From: Adiantum capillus-veneris
Taxonomy: Eukaryota > Streptophyta > Polypodiopsida > Polypodiales > Pteridaceae
DNA length: 64,000 nucleotides
Assembly (NCBI GenBank): GCA_014529385.2
Contig: CM043955.1
Location: 151,171,640 to 151,235,639, forward strand
Direction: 5' to 3'
A program made the translations under genes and the position numbers. This document shows, in pieces, positions 20,178 through 30,656 of the stretch. The notes under the pieces are model-generated. The model saw only the letters and a program-made list of their open reading frames with translations. It did not search any database and was not told the DNA's origin. Numbering within the stretch: the first letter of the stretch is position 1; each line of letters starts with the position of its first letter.

Positions 20178-23100
20178 ATGCCACTTGAGGGTTGTGATGT
20201 GTTACTGGGTATCCCATGGTGTTACAGGTTGCATGCTATGGTGGATACTTACAACAAAAAGATTACCCTTGTACATAGAGGAAAGACTCATGTCCTTGAT
20301 GTAAAGCTTAAAGGCGAGTCTGTTCCAGTTGTTTCTGCTTCTGCTATTTCATCTGTAATAAAGAATCATCTTTCTGCGTACTTGATCTTTGCAAAAGAAG
20401 TACCTCAAGTTGTATCTAATTTGTCTACCTTAGATAAAGACAGGTCAACTTTTTTGAGTGGTTTCAGTGATTGTTTTTCGGACTCTTTGCCGGGGGAGTT
20501 AACTCCTGAGAGACCCGAGGATCATACTATAGATCTTGTGCCAGGTTCTAGTCCACCGAATAGACCACCATATAGGGTTAGTGCAGCCCAGCAGAAAGAG
20601 ATTATGAGTCAGGTCAACGAGCTTTTAGAGAAGGGGCTGATTCAGCCGAGTTCATCCCCTTTTTGTTCGCCTATACTCTTAGTGCAGAAGAAGGATGGTT
20701 CATGGCGCATGTGCATTGACTATCGTGCCTTGAATAAGAATACCATCAAGAACAGGTTCCCCATACCGAGGATAGATGACATTCTTGATCGGCTTGAGGG
20801 AGCGTCATTGTTTACAAGAATAGACCTAAAGAGTGGGTATCATCAGATACGCATTAGGCCAGAAGATGTCCATAAGACTGCGTTCAGGACAACATTTGGT
20901 CTCTATGAGTTTCTTGTTATGCCCTTTGGTCTCACAAATGCTCCTGCCACGTTTAATAGAATGATGGACAGAATTTTTAGACCACATAGAAACTTCGTGG
21001 GTACCTTCTTTGATGACATGATTGTCTATTCGAAGTCTGAAGAGGAGCATAGGGATCACTTGACTGCAATTTTCAATGAGTTACGTAAGAACAGACTACT
21101 CATTACTGCGAAGAAGAGTGAATTCTTTTTGCAAGAGATTCACTTCCTTGGGCACATTGTTTCAAAGGATGGGGTACGCATGGATCCCGCTAAAGTGGAA
21201 GCAATTAGGTCATGGCCAGACTTGAAGTCCGTACATGACATTCGAAGCTTTCTAGGCTTATGTTCCTACTACAGGAGGTTCATCCGAAATTTTGCTGAGA
21301 TTGCTTCTCCACTCCATGCACTACAAGGAAAAGGAGTTACTTTCAAGTGGACAGCCAAGGAAATTTTAGCGTTCAAACACTTGAAAGAGAAGCTGACTTC
21401 AGATCCGGTAATCATTTTGCCAGATCTTTCAAAACCTTTTGTGGTTCAGTGTGATGCATGTGGCCATAGTCTTGGTGCAGTTCTAATGCAGAATGGCCGA
21501 GTAGTCGCATATGAGAGCAGAATTCTTTTGAAGACTGAAAGAAACTTGCAAGTTTATGAGAAAGAATTGCTGGCAGTAATTCATGCTCTCACTAGTTGGA
21601 AACACTATCTGCTAGGGGCTGATTTTGTTGTCCAAACGGATCATCAAACCTTGCGATACTTTCTCACACAGACGAAGTTGTGTGAGAAGCACATGCGATG
21701 GGCAAACATCTTGTCAATGTTCCATTTTCAGATTGTGCATGTGCAAGGGAAAAAGAACGTGGTGGCTGATGCGTTGTCACGAAAGCCCCAAATTTCAGCA
21801 GTGTCAATTCCGTACCATTGTCAACTAGACGAAATGAAGACACAATATGCTGAAGATTCAGATTTTGCAAGGATCTATGACCAGCTTGCTGATGGGCAAC
21901 ATCATGAGCACTATATGCTTAAGAATAACTTTCTCATGATGCATGGAAAGTTATGCGTTACTAAACAGTTACGGCCAAAGATTTTGATGGAAAGTCACGC
22001 TCCACCTTATGTTGGGCATCGTGGAATTGATGCGACAGTGAAAGGGGTTGAGGCATTCTTCTATTGGCCAACTTTACGTCAAGATGTTGACACATTTGTA
22101 AGATCATGCTTAGTATGCCAAAAAGTCAAATTTGACAGACAAAAGCAACCGGGATTGTTGCAGCCATTGCCGATCCCTGATAGGCCATGGGAAAGCATAG
22201 CAATGGACTTTATCTTTGATCTTCCAAGGACGCAAACAAGCAATGATGGGATTTGGACTATCATTTGTAGGTTCAGTAAGCAGGCCCATTTCATTCCTGT
22301 GAGGAAGAAGATAAAGCCAGAACACATGGTCAAGATATTCATGAGCAATATCTTTAAATACCACGGGATACCTGAGTCAATTGTCAGTGACAGGGATCCA
22401 CGTATGACGAGTCTTTTCTGGAAGGCATTGTTTGAGAACATGGGCACTACGCTAAAGTTCTCTTCTTCGTTTCATCCGCAAACTGATGGACAGTCAAAAG
22501 AGGCAAATTCTACTGTTTTGGACCTGCTCAAATGTTATGTGTCAGAGCACAAGGCAACTTGGGAACACCATCTTCCATTGGTTGAATATGCTTACAATAA
22601 CACTGTGCATATGTCAACAGGTAAGGCACCATTTGAGATAGTGGAAGGAGGGAAGAAAGTCCCGCCCATTTTGCAAACTAAGGACAAGATTTTTGAGGCA
22701 GACAAGTATGTGCAAGATATGGATGAAACATACAGGAAGATAAAGATTGCTCTTGAGAAGACTCGGGCTAAACAAAAGAAAGCTGTTGATCGTCACCGTC
22801 GTGAACTTGTATTTTCACTTGGTGATTGGGTGCTTTTGCGTTTTGAAAAGGCCAGGTTAAGGAAAAGGAAAGGCAAGGAACACTTGTTTCCTAAGCTCAG
22901 TATGCGATATTATGGTCCTTTTCAGATTTCAGAAAAGATCAGCGATGTAGCTTACAGATTAAAGCTACCAGAAGGCTGGAAAATACATAATGCTTTTCAT
23001 GTCAGCCTTCTAAGACCCTTTGTTGGTGATGTGCCAGAGAATATGCTTGATGAGGAACAACCCGAAGTGGAAGAATTGGATGAAATCCTTGTTCCTGAAC

Positions 23101-23279
23101 AAATATTGGCACATAAAGAAAGAAAGGTTAGAGGAAAGGTTGCAAGACGCTATTTGGTGAAGTTCAAGAACTATCCATCGTTGGATGCCAAATGGATGGA
23201 AGAGTCTGAATTGGTTGATTCACCTCAGCTATTGCAATTGTATCTTGAAGCCTTTCAGATGGAACCCACAGTGACTTGA
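20178..23279 (+). pseudogene. Pol of element C: RT, RNase H, integrase, chromodomain
   Basis: A 1033-codon open frame. Residues 1-50 finish the protease. RT spans about 135-330 ([43 protein letters not shown], catalytic FFDD at 277-280). RNase H follows at about 415-540 (CDACGHSLGAVL, EKELLAVIHAL, TDHQTLRYF). Integrase has HHCC at about 606-648 (HAPPYVGHRG, CLVCQKVKFD) and a core with D677 and D738. At 774, exactly the DD35E position, there is Lys (GQSKEANS); homologues have GQSEIANS. A chromodomain-like tail occupies 969-1025 (ILVPEQILAHK, YLVKFKNYPSLDAKWMEE). It is in the same frame as the protease but separated from it by the TAG at 20145. The E-to-K change should abolish strand transfer. 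Confidence 0.9.
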
Positions 23280-23574
23280 TGTAGCCTTTTCTGGAGCAAG
23301 GCAAGAGCATGGTTCATGATGCTCAAGAGAGTAGTTAAGCAATTGTATCTACTCTTTCCATACAGAATTTAGCTAGAGAAGTTTGTGCTTGAGAGTACAC
23401 TAGAAGACTTCTATGCTTGATATATGTGTCGTAGCGAGGTTGGTGGGATTGTTTAATCGTCCAACGCTACCTTTCCGGAAGCATGTATATCTTGGATTCC
23501 CATCATAGAATATATGTGATATCAGGAGATACTGCATGTATTATTGGCATGCAAGCGAGGTCGCTTGCAATATT

Positions 23575-23588
23575 TCAAGGGTGGGGTG
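23575..23588 (+). promoter_or_regulatory. Polypurine tract of element C
   Basis: CAAGGGTGGGGTG directly before the right LTR start at 23589. Confidence 0.75.
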
Positions 23589-24933
23589 TGTCACCAGGAG
23601 GTGTATTTTTCCTGTTGCCTTCCGTAAATAAGTACTAGATATTTTTATTTATTTTTATTTTTACTTGTTTTCCCCGGAACCCTTGAAAAGATGCAAGTGG
23701 ACATTGCATGGCCAGTGTGAAACGGCTGCGGCCGAATAGGTTTCTCACAGCGGGAGTCTGGGTCGGTCAGTCTGGGACTGGTCGGGCCAGTTAGCACTGA
23801 ATTCTGATGAGTTTGGAAGCCTGTGTGCGCCAAATGAAATCTGGGCCACTCGGAAAGTCACTTACAACTTTATAAGTCAGTGGGAACTAGAGAATTAACT
23901 CAAAATGGGCAAACTGGACACTTGGCGGCTCCTGGTGCAGTTTTCCACTTCCATCAGCAAGAGGGGGCGCCCAATTTGAGAGAGGAGGCTGATTTGACTC
24001 ATAAGTGAGCTACAGTGTGTGTGTGAGTAGTGGGTGCAGGTCTACAGCTTTAATGGAAAGCTTGCCTTCTCCTCTGTCTCATGTAGCGCGATGATTTGCT
24101 CTCGTGCATCTCTCTCTCTCCCCTTTGGCACATATGGTAATGCCCCACTAGTTGGGCTACTCAGATGAACATGTACAGTTCGGGGGGTTTATGCGCGTTT
24201 GCCAAGGCAAGAGCCTTCTGAACAGGAACCGGATTAGCTAATTGCTAATCCCCAACAGGTACGCACAGTTCCATCGCGAAAGATTGCGAGTTCGGAGAGT
24301 TTTCTCGCGTGAAAACTCGTCCGATTCACAGGGGAACTATCCCATTGCGTGCGGGAGCCCTTGGGACACGCGTAGGCGTGTTCGCTCCGCTAAAAACGAT
24401 CCGAAACAGCGAATTACAGCCTGCTGTGTTTTTCTGCAGGTTTAGGGTTTCGCACCTAAACTGCAAGGGAACACCGGGGGAGCCTCGTGAGAGCCTTGGG
24501 ATGCGTGTACAGGCTTTTGGGCACCCGGCAGTGAAAAACAGGGACTTACACAGCCCGCTGAAATTCTGTGACAGCTCACCAAAAAGCTTCCAGATAGCGA
24601 GGGAATCTGTCCTAGACAGGTGCTTTTGACCTACAGGGGTTTTTGCGTCGTTATGTTGCCAAAATCAGGTCGAAAACCTGCGTTTTCAGCCCTCGCCAGG
24701 TTTGGACAGCTTTGTGAAAGCTTGTGCGAAGTGGTCGGATCGTCTACCTTAATTTGAATAAAGAAGTACCGAAAGGAGCGCCAGTCTTTGGGGCTTACAG
24801 GGTGTCGGTCTCGTGTGCGCAGTGACATTCTAGTCGTTGGACGCAACTGTGTTCTCTTCCCTTCTCAGTGCTCTATGTAAAGTTAACAGGTAATTGAAAT
24901 AGTACCGCCCTCTACGTTGTACAGGCCGGTTAT
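23589..24933 (+). repeat. Right (3') LTR of element C
   Basis: 1345 bp, TGTCACC to CGGTTAT, followed by AGTGG. About 22 scattered differences from the left copy by eye. The sequence between the pol stop (23279) and the PPT is an untranslated 3' part with no recognised gene. Confidence 0.9.
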
Positions 24934-24938
24934 AGTGG
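24934..24938. repeat. Target-site duplication of element C, right copy
   Basis: AGTGG, matching 16858-16862. Confidence 0.85.
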
Positions 24939-25370
24939 TGTTGGGAGCTCATATGTGGCCTGACACTTCATATGACGGGCCCGTTGCTTTCACACCTTCA
25001 AGGCTCACCCCGTCACACCACCGGCAGAGACTGTTCATGACATTTGGCTGGAGCTGATTCATACACTCGGGGGTGGGGCAGCTCCGACCGCATGTGGGAT
25101 GGCCGAGAGACTTTCTTGCAACTTGGGCGCCCAGGGCCTTTCTTCACCATGGTCCAAGGTGTGCCTAGATGGCACTACCAGCCACCAGTGTGGCTCTTTC
25201 CTCCTCCCATATCGTGATCTAGCCCTCATTGTACATACTTTATTCTCGCTAGGAGAGTCTCCCCATGTTTCTAATGTAGCCCTCTCTCACAGAGGTGGTT
25301 TGAGCCTTTGGGCAGTTATTATTAACTAATGGGAGGATCTTTTTCTTGCAAAAATGAAAAAACAAATACC
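24939..25370 (+). pseudogene. LINE remnant, 3' continuation
   Basis: Joining 16862 to 24939 keeps the LINE frame open for about 30 codons (NREWCWELICGLTLHMTGP), a wording like that downstream of plant LINE zinc fingers (W.L.RGLTL). This supports element C sitting in the LINE. The end is uncertain; an A-rich stretch at about 25350-25370 may be its 3' terminus. Confidence 0.6.
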
Positions 25371-25878
25371 AGTGTTAGTTGGTATTCTTATTGAGACCCT
25401 TCTTTCTAATCTTGGCAGAAACACATCCCATGATCCTTTAAGCAAGCATGATTGCGGCGCCTCACGGAGATTTGTTGGTTTATCTATTGTATGTACACTA
25501 TATATATAATGATGAACATTCACAAAGAAAAAATCAAAGAACTAAGTAGTAGAACAACCTGGCAAAATATGATGTTCATGTTAGGGTGATATCTGAATCT
25601 TTGTTACGTTTATCATCCATTACACCTGACACATTATGTGTAGTCTCTTGCCATGGTGTTTCAAAGAAAAAAGTGATGAAGTTGTATACGTCTTGATTCT
25701 GCAGCAAACAAATAGCTGTAGTTTGATAAAATCCAATGAAAGATCAAGATTTTGCTCATGAAACTTCGTCAGCTTTAGGTTCAAAAGACTCAAAAAGATC
25801 AAGATTGATCGTTTTTCAGTAGCAAGGTTGAATTGTTTGTGTCATGCTGATGTTTACTCTATGAGTTCGACATTTCAG

Positions 25879-25955
25879 GTATCGGAAGAGCACCAGGTAC
25901 CATGGATCCAGGCGCTTTTGTTTTGCAGCGATTTCATGAGCCAGAAAGGGAAGAG
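25879..25955 (+). CDS. Putative penultimate exon of an unrecognised host gene
   Basis: A 77-nt candidate exon between an acceptor (GACATTTCAG, ending 25878) and a donor (GAAGAG followed by GTATCACTGC, from 25956). After two bases of a split codon the frame reads IGRAPGTMDPGAFVLQRF and HEPEREE. It joins the next exon in phase 0 across a 132-bp intron. The family is not recognised. No upstream exons are visible; they would lie before the TE stack, to the left of the window. The assignment rests on splice-site quality and on the non-repetitive, protein-like composition. Confidence 0.45.
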
Positions 25956-26087
25956 GTATCACTGCTTTATAACAGGGAGGACCAAGGCTTGTCTTTTTAC
26001 AAGAATTCATATTTGATTTTGATTCCTAAATCTTTGTTTCGACAACTTTTACAGAAACATAGTGCTCTACATGTATTTTGTTTGCAG

Positions 26088-26237
26088 ATGGATGAATTGA
26101 TAGCTCGAGTCCCTGTTCTTATTAGGGAAATGGTAACAGAAGGAATTGAGAAGACAGCTAGCAGTTGGAATGAAATTCGCAAGAGTCGCATGCTATTGAC
26201 TCCGGAAGAAAAGGAAATATTGAAGCGGATATCATGA
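26088..26237 (+). CDS. Putative terminal exon of an unrecognised host gene
   Basis: It follows a good acceptor with a pyrimidine-rich tract (TATTTTGTTTGCAG ending 26087). The frame MDELIARVPVLIREMVTEGI continues through a charged, helical-looking stretch (SSWNEIRKSRMLLTPEEKE) to a TGA at 26235-26237. The peptide is short, balanced in composition and unlike the transposon proteins in this window. The intron sequence between the two exons also happens to be open, so unspliced translation cannot be excluded. Function unknown. Confidence 0.5.
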   Translation: MDELIARVPVLIREMVTEGIEKTASSWNEIRKSRMLLTPEEKEILKRIS

Positions 26238-29200
26238 GAGGTAGAATTCATGCTTTAGCAGAATTATTCATGGTTGTGAGTCCACTCAACATCCTGACAA
26301 TATGATTGTCTGAAAACTAGCATACGCTTGTTTCCTGTCTGGTCCTTTGTGTTTGTATTCAATGTGGGTACATCAGGGAAGAAACCGGCTTGTTGTCTCA
26401 TAGTCACATAGGAATTTTTGGTGAACAGACAAATGTTTGAAACAGGGACACCAAGCTTGGGTAAATTGGAATCTGGGAACACCACTTCCTTGGATACGTG
26501 TGCGCTTTTTGTTTGGTATGTTTGCAAATAATTTGGAAAGATGAATAAGAAAGAATGAACATCAAACCAACCCACTGTTGAGCTTGTTTTCTCGACTCTG
26601 TGAAGTTGGTGCTAAGGTCCAAGAAGTTTACTTTGCTGGTGTGAGTGTTCTCTCTATCAAACACATTCCCCTATTCTAAGAACTTCGAACAGCATCCCCT
26701 TGTGACTATGGTTCTCATGTCGGGTTTGCCTGTCCACTGGGGTTGTTGCCAGTTGGTTCATCCTTCTAACCAAGACCTCATGGCATAATCTCCATGTTAT
26801 ACTCGTGAATAGTACTCATGGTTTCTTCTAGAGGATATTGTGTAAGGCTTAGATATGGTTGATAGTTCACCTCCTTGAACAAACATGTCATTATATGGTC
26901 CTTCTTGAGCAGCAGGGTTCATAATGTAATAAGCTGTGCAAGTCTTGTTATTTTATCTGGCACCTAGCATGGCTTTTAGCTTTTTTTTTTTTTTACGAGG
27001 CTTCTTCTGATGCTTCTTTAGAAAGGCTTCTGTTTTTTTTTGTTAAAGACGGTAACAGAAAACGATGAAGACTAGGTGTGTTAATCTCTGTAAAGTTATG
27101 GCTTAGAGCACCTGGTTATCGGTGACAAGTTAAACAGATAGGAGTTTGAGGTGCAATTTATGCTGTAGTGAAGTTTAAGCAGAAGCCAAAAAGAGAATAT
27201 AAAAGACGCTCAAGAATGTTGAGCTCTTAGTGGAGCTGATATCACAAGCAAGTCAAGAGCAGGATAGCAAATAGTATGATGTACCAGACATAGTATGTAT
27301 AGCACTTACTGTTTTTATGGTGCTTTAATTGTAGGGGGTGGGGTTCTTTGTAGCTTACCCGTGAAAGTAACTGGTGTTTGTTAATTACAAATGCTGCATG
27401 TGCTGCTTGAGCATCAAGTTTTTACTAACATGGTAATTCTTTTGCAAATTGAGAAGCAAATTCAGTTTTTGGCCTTATTGTGTTGCAGGCTACCTGAGGA
27501 TGGTGTGTGGTGTGTGCGGTGTTGTCTCTGCGAGATGGCGTGGTGTTCTGGATGGCGTGCGATGGAGATGAGTAAAATGCAATATTCATAATGTGCGGTG
27601 CTTTGCTGCAGAGATTGGTTGCTCTTTCTGGAAGATAGTCTGTTCATGGTGCTTCATATTCCACAAGTCAGTAGGCTATTCGTGGTAGCTGTTTACTCAA
27701 AGCCATATCATGTTTGACATTGTATGCAAGCTCTGGTCTAGAGAGGGCCAGAGTATGCAATGTGTTTGAAGCAAGCTCTATTCTGAGAGGAACCAGAGTA
27801 TTGGATGTACTTGGGAAACAACCAAAGCCTTGTAATATATTTGGAGACGGTACCTACGTGACTGTTAGTATGCTTCGTGTTGCTCGAATGAGTGAGCATT
27901 GGCTAATTAGTTTTACCAGTTTTTGGGTTCTCTTTGCTGTTTGTTGTTTTGAGTTTGTAGTAGATTCCAGGTATTGTTTTCTTTCTCTTTGTTTGGTGAC
28001 TGATGCTCTTATATCTCATTATTTGACTTCTATAAAGCATGTTTCTTTTAGCTGTACCCTTCTTGCCATAGGATAAAAGCCCCGTATTAAGGACAGTGAA
28101 GCGGAAAATGATCAAGCAATAATGTGTGATGCATTTTCAGTGCTTGAATGAAAGCTCAACACCTCTAGTTTCAAGCAATGTTGGTGTTTCTCTCCGGAGC
28201 ACTCGGTAGACAAAACACAATAGGTTTCTGAAGCCCTGTGTGAAAATGAGATCCCTGATAGGTGAACACACCCCTCAGGGTGAAAAAGGACAGCCACAAA
28301 TGGGTATAGAATCAACATCCCGGCCTATCAGATCATGCCATTTCAGCTAAACTTTCCTTACCACTCGTGTCTTGATGCCCTTTCATCAGTGCTCCAGTGA
28401 CCTAAAGTTTGTCCTACTACTGGGGCCCGTTTGCATGTAAGGGGTGTCTTAGCTGCTGCGATGCCCTCACCCTGAAATCACCCCTAGATTCTTTTCAGGT
28501 GGAGTGGTTTGAAATTGCCGATGACCCATACATCTTAGAGGTAGAGGAAGCTAAATTTTCTAGGTTTTCAATGTGGATACATAGTTGCACACAATTGAAA
28601 ATATAATCAGGTTGGAGAACCTCTGATGCACAGCTTGGTAAGTTAATTGGTGCATAAACAGGATAGAATCGAGGGTGCTTGTGTGAAGACAAAACACACA
28701 GTAATTAAGGCGCTTTTGCAAATTCATTTTATTTGGTTTTGAGGTCAGTCATGCAAGCTTGGGAGGAAGCATGGTGTGCATGAGTGGGTGACGTTCATTA
28801 TTATCTACAATCAACCCATAAAACCCTTATGATTCTTGTTGTAGTGCCCACCACACCTTCACTCTACTACAGGAACTAGGTGTACTTAGCAACTAGGTTA
28901 AATCTCTCCATACTTTCATTGGTACCGTCAAAAAGAGATGTGTAGATGGGTGTGAAAAACCAACATCAAGAGGTGGTCGTGTGCGGCACTCATGTTTTAA
29001 GGAAAATGAGGATAATCAAGTCCTGTGTTAAAAAGAAAAAGGGAAGGATGAGGACATGTATACATAGGATGTACCAGCTTATTAGGCTTTATGCAAAGCA
29101 CCACTAGTGCTACACATAGATGGTTTATCATGCTTATTTATCAGAGCATCAACAAGTGCAGAGCTCATTTTGGTTATTTGGATCGATAATCAGAGCATCT

Positions 29201-30419
29201 ACAAACGCAAAATCATTTGGTATTCTCTCTCTCTGGTTATCTAGATTAGTGTGATTGACGAAATCGTAATGTGTGCTTTGATTGTAGTAGTTGCATTGAG
29301 TAGATCACCAATTCCAAGATTGGTATCATTTTGATAAAATGATCACTTTCATTTGTTCCTTTAATTTGCCCTTATAATAAATAAATAATCATAGCTTTAA
29401 CTATTTGTTCAATGTAAAAATATTTCTAGCTTTGCTTGTCAAAGTGAATTGTCTCGGTTCTCGCCTTACAGGTCATAAATACTACACAAGGGGAGATTAT
29501 GTGAGACCTACTTCATGAGAAAGAAAGTATACAATAGAAAAGCAACAATCCTTCAATATTGTCTGAATTAATGTGGCCTTCTCATGCCTGCAATATACCC
29601 TCTTCGATTTGATTCCTTTTTTCAAAAAAGAGAACTCAAGGCGACCTGCCCAAAATGTAGGAAAAAAATACAATCAATCTTGGTACTTGAGTGCTCTACC
29701 TCAAATAACGTCTTTCTTCGTAAGGCGCCTTCACTGTCAGTGGCTATCCTCAACCAGCTATGTTGACAGTTTTAACATCAGCTTTCATTGTTGTTGTTTG
29801 TGTAGAGTTGCCCATCAAAGGAGCTATTAAGGTGCCCTTAATCAGCCGGAAGCCCACGAGCGTTGGAATTTTTGACATCATGGTTCTTGCGCAAGCATCG
29901 CCGCCCATCCGTCACAGTGATTGCATTGTATGAAAAACATTGAAAAAGACTTCGTTTTCCTACATGAGAATATTTCTAAATCTTTTTTGTGCAAGTTCAG
30001 TCCACAATAATTGGTAATTAGGGAGTGCAGATCCCCTCCAAAAAGGAGATGTTCATAGTGCCACGATCAGCACTTGCAAAAAGTTGGCTGCTGAGTTCAA
30101 AGCAACAATCGATTGAACAAATCTCACCAATAAGAGCGCTAGGCTATGAGTTGGCCACCGGTGTGCACTTTATTAAGAAGCTTTTAGTGAGAAAAAGTAA
30201 TTTTTTCCTCTGAAAACAAGTAAACCAACTTCTTTGATGTGTTGTCTTATAAACCAGTTGAGAAAGGCTGAAGTTAGCCATCTCCCAAAGAGAGCCCCAA
30301 GACCTCCATTGCAGGCTCTCAAAGATCTCCATTGCAACTTCAAGCTCTCCATAGAAACTTCAAGCTCACCCACACAGTAACACCATCAACATACCCTTCT
30401 AAACAGCATTCAAGTATCC
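26238..30419. other. No recognised gene (about 4.2 kb)
   Basis: Possible 3' untranslated region of the 25.9-26.2 kb gene, then AT-rich sequence with many stops in all frames. A splice-like TTCTTTTCAG at 28490-28499 precedes VEWFEIADDPYILE and an AG/GTAGAG, but no partner exon was found. Poly-T runs at about 26980-26995 and 27032-27041. Nothing else supported. Confidence 0.5.
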
Positions 30420-30656
30420 ATGGCTAACCAAGGTGGAAATAGACGCCCCAAACCCATCATTCAAAGCATGGTTCTTAACAACTCGAAGGATGAGGAGCAA
30501 CAATGGGAACTTCAAGTTTTTCAAGAAGGTGCTTGGGTCTATATGCAACCTTCCGTAACTTGTCCCCATCGTGTTTACCAAAGAAAAAACATTGATCAAA
30601 ATTGGAATGGAAGGCTTCTAGGCTTCAAGCAGGTTGGTAATTTCATCAGATACTAG
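30420..30656 (+). CDS. Small hypothetical ORF (78 codons)
   Basis: Starts MANQGGNRRPKPII with good start context (TATCCATGGCTA) after a CA-rich, UTR-like leader. It includes QWELQVFQEGAWVYMQPSVT and ends NFIRY. No family recognised, no repeat or low-complexity content, and no neighbour that suggests a role. It may be a chance frame or the first exon of a gene. Confidence 0.25.
   Translation: MANQGGNRRPKPIIQSMVLNNSKDEEQQWELQVFQEGAWVYMQPSVTCPHRVYQRKNIDQNWNGRLLGFKQVGNFIRY

Larger units (their letters stand above)
16863..24933 (+). mobile_element. Chromovirus C (Ty3/gypsy), complete, nearly intact pol
   Basis: Complete plus-strand element with LTRs at 16863-18203 and 23589-24933, a 5-bp duplication AGTGG, gag, a long pol and a PPT. 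LTR copies differ by about 1.6% by eye. Gag carries one frameshift and one stop, and a further stop separates the protease from the rest of pol. The integrase has lost its catalytic Glu. The target is a LINE: the LINE frame continues through the reconstructed empty site. The LTRs end in AT rather than CA, and the PBS does not match tRNA-iMet. Confidence 0.9.

Noticed and set aside
17514-24445. Matching 67-codon frames at 17514-17717 and 24242-24445
   Set aside because: Same position in the two LTRs of element C; fortuitous frames.
27714-28076. 120-codon plus-strand frame
   Set aside because: Cys/Phe-rich composition, no family, no start context; likely chance or untranslated region.
28490-28545. 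Exon-like segment: TTCTTTTCAG, VEWFEIADDPYILE, AG/GTAGAG
   Set aside because: Too short (about 45 bases) and no partner exon or family recognised; splice-like motifs of this quality occur by chance.
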